From the NCBI GenBank assembly GCA_964443075.1, contig CAYUCB010000238.1, positions 1 to 11,583 on the forward strand: a stretch of DNA of 11,583 bases, read 5' to 3'. Of the stretch, positions 6,354 to 11,583 are shown piece by piece (the stretch's first letter is position 1; every line of letters begins with the position of its first letter). Below the pieces are notes generated by a model that saw nothing but the letters and a program-made list of their open reading frames with translations, had not been told where the DNA came from and ran no database searches. Made by a program: the position numbers and the translations under genes. This stretch comes from DSQQ01 sp964443075. GTDB taxonomy: Bacteria > Chloroflexota > Anaerolineae > 4572-78 > J111.

Positions 6354-6376
6354 AGGTTTTTAAAACCTTTAGGGTC
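6346..6376. repeat. 31-base perfect palindrome spanning a stop codon
   Basis: GACCCTAAAGGTTTT (6346-6360) and AAAACCTTTAGGGTC (6362-6376) are perfect reverse complements with one central base. The stop codon of the DUF309 gene (6351-6353) is inside the left arm, so the element supplies the protein's C-terminal Arg-Pro and its stop. In mRNA it would form a strong hairpin just before the glycosyltransferase start. It may attenuate or partly terminate transcription, although the following T run is short. The form matches the other palindromes in this window. Confidence 0.75.
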
Positions 6377-6389
6377 TTTAAATCTTGCG

Positions 6390-7166
6390 ATGATTGGAAC
6401 CAAACTCATGACAACCATTGTGGTCATTCCCACTTATAACGAGGCTGACAACCTGCCGTTAATGACCGCCGAGCTTTTTAGCCTGGATGTGCCGGATTTG
6501 CAAGTTTTAATTGTTGACGACGGCTCACCCGACGGCACCGGGCAGGTAGCCGATCAGTTGGCTCAAAACCAATACCCCGGCCGATTGCATGTGATTCATC
6601 GCCAGGGCAAGTTGGGTCTGGGTACGGCTTATGTCACCGGCTTCACCAAAGCGATGGAATTGGGCGCGGATTACATTGTTCAAATGGATGCCGACTTCTC
6701 CCACTCACCCACCTACATTCCCCAAATGCTGGAAAAAATTAAGGATTACGAGGTGGTGGTGGGTTCGCGCTACGTTAGCGGCGGTCAACTGGATGAACGC
6801 TGGAGCTGGTGGCGCTGGCTCTTAAGCTGGTGGGCCAACGCTATCTGGTCGCGGGTTATCTTAAACGTGCGCACCAAAGATGCCACCGCCGGCTTTAAAT
6901 GCTGGCGGCGCAGCGCTTTACAGCGCATTGGCCTGGAGCGTATCACCTCTAATGGTTATGTTTTTCAAGTTGAAATGGCTTACGTGTCAGAAAAACTCAA
7001 ATTTCGCATTCTGGAAACCCCCATTTACTTTGAAGACCGGCGCATCGGCCAGAGCAAAATGACTGTGCCGGTTAAAATCGAAGCCGCCCTGCGCGTTTTT
7101 GAGATTCGCTGGCGGCACCACAACGTTAAACCCTTACCCCTGCCTCAATCGGCTAAAACCTCATAG
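6390..7166 (+). CDS. Polyprenyl-phosphate sugar synthase (DPM1-like GT2)
   Basis: This 258-residue family 2 glycosyltransferase carries TIVVIPTYNEADNLP (9-23), VDDGSPDGTG (42-51), the metal-binding DAD in QMDADFSHSP (98-107), VGSRYVSGG, DATAGFKCWRR and FEDRRIGQSKM near the C-terminus. This set is typical of dolichol/polyprenyl-phosphate mannose synthases, which transfer a sugar from a nucleotide donor to a lipid phosphate at the cytoplasmic membrane face. There are no C-terminal membrane helices and no fused GtrA flippase domain. The internal ATG at 6408 may be the true start, since it begins MTTIVVIPTYNE as family members usually do; neither site has a strong ribosome binding site. The stop overlaps the ribosome binding site of the large downstream gene, so the two are probably co-translated. 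The sugar (mannose, glucose or GlcNAc) cannot be read from the sequence. Confidence 0.88.
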   Translation: MIGTKLMTTIVVIPTYNEADNLPLMTAELFSLDVPDLQVLIVDDGSPDGTGQVADQLAQNQYPGRLHVIHRQGKLGLGTAYVTGFTKAMELGADYIVQMDADFSHSPTYIPQMLEKIKDYEVVVGSRYVSGGQLDERWSWWRWLLSWWANAIWSRVILNVRTKDATAGFKCWRRSALQRIGLERITSNGYVFQVEMAYVSEKLKFRILETPIYFEDRRIGQSKMTVPVKIEAALRVFEIRWRHHNVKPLPLPQSAKTS

Positions 7167-7177
7167 GAGACGGGCGC

Positions 7178-10100
7178 TTGTTAAAAGCCATTAACCGGCA
7201 AGACTTCTGGGCTGCCCTGGCTCTACTGGTTTTGCCGTTATTACTTTTTTGGCCGGTTACCGTTGGCCCCTACACCCTGCTCCCCGCCGATAACCTCTTT
7301 GCCTACGAGCCGTGGGCCTCGTATCGCGAGGCTCTGGGCGTGGGCCTGCCCCAGAATCAACTGATTTCTGATTTGATTCTGGAAAATTACGCCTGGAAAA
7401 GCTTTATCCGCCAATCTCTGGCCGCCGGGCAAATTCCCCTGTGGAACCCCTACATTCTCACCGGTCAGCCATTTTTAGCCAACGGCCAGCACTCGGCGCT
7501 GTACCCCTTTAGCCTGCTGTTTTATTTGCTGCCCCTAGCCAAAGCCTATGGCTGGTTTACCGTTAGCCAGCTCTGGCTGGCCGGACTGGGGATGTACGTT
7601 TTTGGGCGCACCCTGCGAATCACCCGGCTGGGGGCGCTGGTCAGCGGGATGGTTTATCAGTTGAGCGGCTTTTTCATCGTCAGCGTGGTTTTTACCATGA
7701 TTATCGCCGGGGCGGTGTGGTTGCCCCTGCTGCTGGCGATAATAGAGCTGATGATTCGCAAACAGGAAGACAAAGGCCGGGCCGGTTACTCGCCTATTCC
7801 CTATGTGGCCGCCGGAGCGCTGATTTTGGGGGTTCAAACCCTGGCCGGCCACGTGGAAATCACTTACTACACCTTGCTGGTCAGCGGCTTTTATACGCTG
7901 TGCCGACTGCTTATTTTGTGGCGGCGACAGGCCACCCCCCGCTTTGCCCTGCGGCTGGCCGGCTGGCTGCTGGCGATGGTCATTTTGGGGGTAGGCTTGG
8001 GTGCGGTGCAGCTTATCCCTCTGTACGAGGTGGTCAGCCAAAACTTCCGCGATAACTCGGTTACGCTGGCCCAGGTGCGCGCGTGGGCCTTACCCTGGCG
8101 GCGTGCCATCAGCTTTGTTATTCCCCATTTTTTTGGCAGCCCGGCCCATCACGGCTATTTTGATGTGGTCACTTGGGGCTGGCAGCCGCTTGGCTTCAAC
8201 GCGCACGGCCAAATAAACCCGCTTTGCCCCCATTGCACCAGTTGGGATACCAAAACCGCCGTCGAGGCCGGGGCTTATGTGGGTATACTACCGTTAGTGC
8301 TGGCGGCGCTGGCGGTAGCCCAAGCCGTTTGGGAATGGGCCAAGAGTCGAATGGCGAAGGGGCGAATGAGCGAGTCTTTAAGATATTCGCCATTCGCAGA
8401 TTCACAGATTCGTGCCTTCGTTTTTATCTTTGCCCTCCTCGCCATCTTTTCCCTGCTCTTCGCCTTTGGTACGCCGCTGTATGCCCTGCTGTTCTACGGC
8501 CTGCCCGGCTGGAACCAACTGCACTCCCCTTTCCGCTGGATTTTCCCCTTCACCTTGAGCATCGCCGTCCTGGCCGGTATCGGCATAACCTATCTGGAGC
8601 GATATGTGAGCGCTCCGTTAACGGGTAGGGAAGAAAAATCTCCCCTGCCCCCCTACCCCCCTGCCCCCCTGCCCTTCCTTTACACCGTCTCACTCTATAC
8701 GGGCTGGCTGCTCTTCTGGGGTGGACTCGCCGGGGTGGTGGTGATGCTGCTGGCCCTGGTCTGGCCCGACCCGTTCATCCAGGCCGCCACTGCCGGGTTT
8801 ACCCGTTCTGGCCTGGCCCAAAACGCCTTTGCCGATGGCCGCCAATTCTTTGGTTACCAATGGCCCAACCTGTTTAAATTTTTCCTCATGCTCATGGCCT
8901 CCGGCGCGGTGCTGCGGATTGTGCGCTGCCCTATCTATTTACGATTTACGATTTACGATTTACGATTACTCTTTTTAAAACGTAAAATCGTAAATCGTAA
9001 ATCCAAAATCGTAAATGTCTGGAAGCCTTTACTGCTTCTCGTCATCGCCGTTGACCTGTTGCTGGCCGGAGTGGGCTTTAATCCGGCGGTTGACCCGGCC
9101 CTGTTGGCTTTTAAGCCGGAAGTGGTCAAATGGCTGGAGGCGCGTCAGGCCGAAGACCCCCTTTTCCGGCTGACCAGTTTCGACACCCCGGACGGGCGCG
9201 GCAACAAGGTTTTTCTGGCTAACGCCGGTATGCCCTCCCACTTGTTTGATGTGCGAGGCTACGATAGCATCATCCCCGGCCAATACGCCCGCTTTATGCA
9301 GTTGATTCAGCCCAACGGCGACCTGCTCTTTAACCGCGTCGGCCCGCTCTACTATGATGGTTACGCCGCCCTTGATTCAGCTTTGCTTGACCTGCTCGGC
9401 GTGCGCTACGTGCTAACCACCGTAGACATCAACAACCCCAATTACCAACAGGTCTATGATGGCGAGATTCGGGTTTATGAAAATACCGACGCCCTGCCCC
9501 GCGCTTTTGTGGTGCCTGAAAAACAAGACCTGTCAGGTTTTCTTAAACCTGACAGGTCTGACCTCAACTCTGATCTGGATTTGGCCCTGCGCAGCCTCAA
9601 CCCTCCCGAGCAGGTCATTCTGGATGGTCAAACCAATGGCCTGGGTCGCGATTTGACCCCGGCAGATGTAGGGGCTGGCCTTGTGCCAGCCCCTACCAAT
9701 AACAACCCCTCAGTAGAAATTACGGCCTACACCCCCAACGAAATCCACCTCACCGTTCAACAACCCCAACCCGGTTGGCTGGTGCTGTCCGACGCCTATT
9801 TTCCCGGCTGGCGAGCTTATGCCAGTAATCAGTATTCAGGTGTCAGTAGTCAGAATGAACAATCTGAAATCGTAAATCCAAAATCTGAAATCGAACTGAC
9901 CATTCACCGGGCGGATGGCGCGTTTCGGGCGGTTTACCTGCCGGCGGGTCAGTGGCAGGTGCGCTTTAAATACGCGCCGCGCAGTGTTCAACTGGGGCTG
10001 TATGTCTCCTTCCTGTCGCTGGCGACGCTCATCTTTTTGGGCGGCTACTGGGCCTGGGGCAAACTGTACCGCGAAAGCGAGGCCGATTCATCCATTAAAC

Positions 10101-11542
10101 GGGTCGCCAAAAACAGCCTGGTGCCGATGGTGCTGGCCCTCTCTAACCGGCTGATTGATTTTGCCTTTGCCCTGTTGATGCTGCGTATCTTGCAGCCCGA
10201 AGGGGCCGGGCAGTTTGCCTTTGCGGTGGCCTTTATTGGGCTGGTGGAAATTTTAACCCGTTACGGCCTGGGCACGCTCGTCACCCGGCAGGTGGCCGGA
10301 AATCGCGCCGAAGGCAACCGTTACCTCTCAAACGTTTCGTTATTACGGCTCTACCTGTGGCTGGTGGCCCTGCCGTTTATGGCCGCCGTTTTGGGCCTGT
10401 ATGTGATTTTTGGCGGCCTCACCTCCGAAGTGGTGGTTACAGTGGCCCTGTTGGCCGTTGGCACACTGTTTAGCAACCTTTCCGATGGCTTAACCGCGAT
10501 GTTTTACGCCCACGAAAAGGCCGAATACCCGGCCATGATTGCCTCGGTGACCACCCTGACGCGGGTGAGCCTGGGGGCCTTAACCCTGCTGTTGGGGTGG
10601 GGCATTATCGGCCTGGCCGGGGTGTCGCTGGTGGCTAATCTGGTAACCTTCATCATCCTGGGCTACCTGCTGGTGGTTAAGGTTTTTCGACCCACCTGGC
10701 ACACTGACCGGCCCTTGCAGCGCGAGATGATGGGCGAAGGTCTGCCGTTGATGATTAACCACCTGCTGGCGACCATTTTCTTCCGGATTGACGTGTTTAT
10801 TCTCTCGCCCACCTGGGGCGATGCCGCCGTCGGCTACTACAATGCCGCCTACAAATATATTGACGGCATCAACATCATCCCCCAATATTTTACCCTGGCC
10901 CTCTTCCCCTTGATGAGCCGCTTCGCCGCCGATTCCCGCGACTCACTGGCCCGGGCTTACATTTTAAGTTTGCGCCTGCTGTTAATGCTGGCCTTGCCCC
11001 TGGCTTTTGGTACGCCCTTTGTGGCTCGGCAGCTCATCTTCTTTCTGGCCGGTGAAAATTACCTGCCGGATTCGGCCATTGTGCTGCAACTACTCATCTG
11101 GTTTTTGCCTTTCAGCTTCATCAACCAGGTGACGCAGTACGTGCTGATTGCCGTTCATCAGCAGCGCCATTTGACCCGCGCTTTTGTCATTGGGATGCTG
11201 TTTAACCTGATTGCTAACCTCATCTTCATCCCGTTGTATGGCTATCGCGCCGCCGCCATTATCACTGTTTTTTCAGAATGGGCCTTGCTCATCCCCTTCT
11301 ACCTGCTGGTGCGTAAAAATTTATGTACCGTGCCCTGGTTTGATGTAGTTTGGCGGCCTACTCTGGCGGCGGCGGTGATGGGCGGAGTGCTGTGGGGCCT
11401 CGGCGAGCTGAATTTCTTTATCACCGTCGCCATCGCCGGGGGTGTCTACCTGGCGGTGCTGACCCTGGTGGGCGGCCTCAGACAGCCGGATATGAGCGTA
11501 GTCTGGCGGGCGCTGCCGCTGGGCCGGCTACGCCGGATTTGA
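7178..11542 (+). CDS. YfhO-type membrane glycosyltransferase fused to Wzx-like flippase
   Basis: This is a 1454-residue polytopic membrane protein in two halves. Residues 1 to about 965 are YfhO-like: an early loop with Asp38 and Asp65, the signature IPLWNPYILTGQPFLANGQ (86-104), many membrane helices, then an extracytoplasmic domain ending in SDAYFPGWRAY (871-881), FRAVYLPAGQW and a final helix (about 938-960). Residues about 971-1454 form a complete oligosaccharide flippase of the Wzx/MATE-like superfamily, starting RVAKNSLVPMVLALSNRLID, with roughly 12-14 helices. YfhO proteins are GT-C-like enzymes thought to use polyprenyl-phosphate sugars. Translation starts at TTG 7178, with AGGAGA seven bases upstream overlapping the preceding stop. 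The YfhO half contains six in-frame insertions of intergenic-type repeats, all in loops. Domain calls are firm; the enzymatic role is inferred. Confidence 0.85.
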   Translation: MLKAINRQDFWAALALLVLPLLLFWPVTVGPYTLLPADNLFAYEPWASYREALGVGLPQNQLISDLILENYAWKSFIRQSLAAGQIPLWNPYILTGQPFLANGQHSALYPFSLLFYLLPLAKAYGWFTVSQLWLAGLGMYVFGRTLRITRLGALVSGMVYQLSGFFIVSVVFTMIIAGAVWLPLLLAIIELMIRKQEDKGRAGYSPIPYVAAGALILGVQTLAGHVEITYYTLLVSGFYTLCRLLILWRRQATPRFALRLAGWLLAMVILGVGLGAVQLIPLYEVVSQNFRDNSVTLAQVRAWALPWRRAISFVIPHFFGSPAHHGYFDVVTWGWQPLGFNAHGQINPLCPHCTSWDTKTAVEAGAYVGILPLVLAALAVAQAVWEWAKSRMAKGRMSESLRYSPFADSQIRAFVFIFALLAIFSLLFAFGTPLYALLFYGLPGWNQLHSPFRWIFPFTLSIAVLAGIGITYLERYVSAPLTGREEKSPLPPYPPAPLPFLYTVSLYTGWLLFWGGLAGVVVMLLALVWPDPFIQAATAGFTRSGLAQNAFADGRQFFGYQWPNLFKFFLMLMASGAVLRIVRCPIYLRFTIYDLRLLFLKRKIVNRKSKIVNVWKPLLLLVIAVDLLLAGVGFNPAVDPALLAFKPEVVKWLEARQAEDPLFRLTSFDTPDGRGNKVFLANAGMPSHLFDVRGYDSIIPGQYARFMQLIQPNGDLLFNRVGPLYYDGYAALDSALLDLLGVRYVLTTVDINNPNYQQVYDGEIRVYENTDALPRAFVVPEKQDLSGFLKPDRSDLNSDLDLALRSLNPPEQVILDGQTNGLGRDLTPADVGAGLVPAPTNNNPSVEITAYTPNEIHLTVQQPQPGWLVLSDAYFPGWRAYASNQYSGVSSQNEQSEIVNPKSEIELTIHRADGAFRAVYLPAGQWQVRFKYAPRSVQLGLYVSFLSLATLIFLGGYWAWGKLYRESEADSSIKRVAKNSLVPMVLALSNRLIDFAFALLMLRILQPEGAGQFAFAVAFIGLVEILTRYGLGTLVTRQVAGNRAEGNRYLSNVSLLRLYLWLVALPFMAAVLGLYVIFGGLTSEVVVTVALLAVGTLFSNLSDGLTAMFYAHEKAEYPAMIASVTTLTRVSLGALTLLLGWGIIGLAGVSLVANLVTFIILGYLLVVKVFRPTWHTDRPLQREMMGEGLPLMINHLLATIFFRIDVFILSPTWGDAAVGYYNAAYKYIDGINIIPQYFTLALFPLMSRFAADSRDSLARAYILSLRLLLMLALPLAFGTPFVARQLIFFLAGENYLPDSAIVLQLLIWFLPFSFINQVTQYVLIAVHQQRHLTRAFVIGMLFNLIANLIFIPLYGYRAAAIITVFSEWALLIPFYLLVRKNLCTVPWFDVVWRPTLAAAVMGGVLWGLGELNFFITVAIAGGVYLAVLTLVGGLRQPDMSVVWRALPLGRLRRI
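8348..8396. repeat. Inverted repeat inside coding sequence (insertion a)
   Basis: CGAATGGCGAA (8348-8358) and TTCGCCATTCG (8386-8396) are perfect 11-base reverse complements, with further CGAATG and ATTCG copies nearby. They encode residues 391-407 plus flanking MAKGRMSES-like hydrophilic sequence. This forms a loop between two hydrophobic helices of the YfhO half. Base composition and symmetry look intergenic rather than protein-driven. Confidence 0.65.
8623..8680. repeat. C-rich CCCCCTGCC repeat inside coding sequence (insertion b)
   Basis: GGGTAGGG (8623-8630) pairs with CCCTACCC (8651-8658) and leads into a run of CCCCCTGCC-like units up to about 8675. It encodes the proline-rich stretch SPLPPYPPAPLPF (from about 486) between two membrane helices. 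C-tract repeats of this kind are usually intergenic in the genomes where I have seen them (recollection only). Confidence 0.55.
8937..9016. repeat. ATTTACG array with inverted copy in coding sequence (insertion c)
   Basis: Four tandem ATTTACG units (8937-8964) are followed by inverted CGTAAAAT/CGTAAAT units (8981-9016), giving a long foldback. They encode a basic loop, YLRFTIYDLRLLFLKRKIVN and KSKIVN (about 587-613), before the next membrane helix. The 19-base string AAATCGTAAATCCAAAATC at 8992-9010 recurs exactly at 9867-9885 in another frame. Confidence 0.8.
9526..9559. repeat. Perfect 15-bp stem-loop in coding sequence (insertion d)
   Basis: AGACCTGTCAGGTTT (9526-9540) and AAACCTGACAGGTCT (9545-9559) are perfect reverse complements around TCTT. 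The hairpin encodes DLSGFLKPDRS (784-794), directly after the conserved ALPRAFVVPE strand of the extracytoplasmic domain. Selection on protein sequence alone would not keep a flawless 15-base stem. Confidence 0.85.
9668..9696. repeat. Perfect 12-bp stem-loop in coding sequence (insertion e)
   Basis: GTAGGGGCTGGC (9668-9679) and GCCAGCCCCTAC (9685-9696) are perfect reverse complements around CTTGT. They encode VGAGLVPAPT (831-840) in a loop before PSVEITAYTPNEIHLTV. I recall GAGLVPAP-like peptides in many environmental bacterial proteins, which would fit a widespread DNA element read in frame. Confidence 0.82.
9824..9893. repeat. AATCTGAAATCG direct repeats in coding sequence (insertion f)
   Basis: AGTAATCAGTATTCAG (9824-9839) with related CAGTAGTCAG units is followed by AATCTGAAATCG twice (9861-9872 and 9882-9893). 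They encode SNQYSGVSSQNEQ and SEIVNPKSEIE (883-906). The insertion falls in the hairpin after FPGWRAY, where YfhO relatives usually have a short DG turn. Confidence 0.75.
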
Positions 11543-11553
11543 GGAGAGGCATA

Positions 11554-11583
11554 ATGACGACACCCTCAGAGGGGGGTAGCATA
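11554..11583 (+). CDS. Start of a downstream gene, first ten codons only
   Basis: An ATG at 11554 lies 11 bases after the stop of the large membrane protein and is preceded by GAGGAGAGG. The spacing repeats that between the glycosyltransferase and the fusion gene. Only MTTPSEGGSI can be read before the window ends, which is too little for any assignment. The tight spacing suggests it belongs to the same operon and may contribute to the same surface-glycan process. Confidence 0.6.
   Translation, partial: MTTPSEGGSI

Noticed and set aside
7535..8041. A 168-codon open frame antisense to the YfhO half
   Set aside because: It is rich in Gln, His and Pro as expected for the reverse of hydrophobic codons, with no domain or start signal.
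8937..9016. ATTTACG units as a CRISPR-like or tandem satellite array
   Set aside because: The unit is seven bases with no spacers and an inverted second half, inside a gene. It fits a foldback repeat, not CRISPR.

Overview
The window looks like part of a bacterial chromosome, most likely from an uncultured Chloroflexota (Anaerolineae-type) genome. This is inferred from three things: GC-rich genes separated by AT-rich spacers with many small palindromic repeats, a receiver-DUF309 fusion, and the YfhO/flippase membrane glycobiology genes. No rRNA or marker gene is present, so the taxonomy is provisional.

Layout. Bases 1-1659 carry three minus-strand genes: the 5' end of a small uncharacterised gene (1-103), a short OB-fold/SSB-like gene that reads through only if one frame change is allowed near base 441 (258-570), and an intact agmatinase/arginase-family ureohydrolase (733-1659). 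A 662-base divergent spacer rich in inverted repeats follows. A plus-strand class III aminotransferase of the glutamate-1-semialdehyde aminomutase type (2322-3668) comes next. It converges, across a dispersed repeat and a bidirectional terminator (3846-3874), on a minus-strand membrane-anchored N-acetylmuramoyl-L-alanine amidase (3873-4658). From 4795 to the window end all genes run on the plus strand: an OmpR/PhoB response regulator with a near-consensus promoter, a degenerate receiver fused to DUF309, a polyprenyl-phosphate sugar synthase (DPM1-like GT2), a 1454-residue protein fusing a YfhO-type membrane glycosyltransferase to a complete Wzx/MATE-like flippase, and the first ten codons of another gene.

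How the genes may work together. The GT2 enzyme and the YfhO-flippase fusion are closely packed (11-base gap, with the ribosome binding site overlapping the upstream stop). Together they could form a compact extracytoplasmic glycosylation system: sugar is loaded onto a polyprenyl phosphate at the cytoplasmic face, flipped by the C-terminal half of the fusion, and transferred outside by the N-terminal half. This is inference from the domains and from the known CsbB/YfhO and GtrA/B/C logic.

The second striking feature is that the giant fusion gene is studded with intergenic-type repeats: palindromes, ATTTACG arrays and AATCTGAAATCG direct repeats. All are read in frame and all fall in loops or linkers of the YfhO half. 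One identical 19-base string occurs in two of these insertions in two different reading frames, which shows that they arose as DNA insertions rather than as protein repeats.
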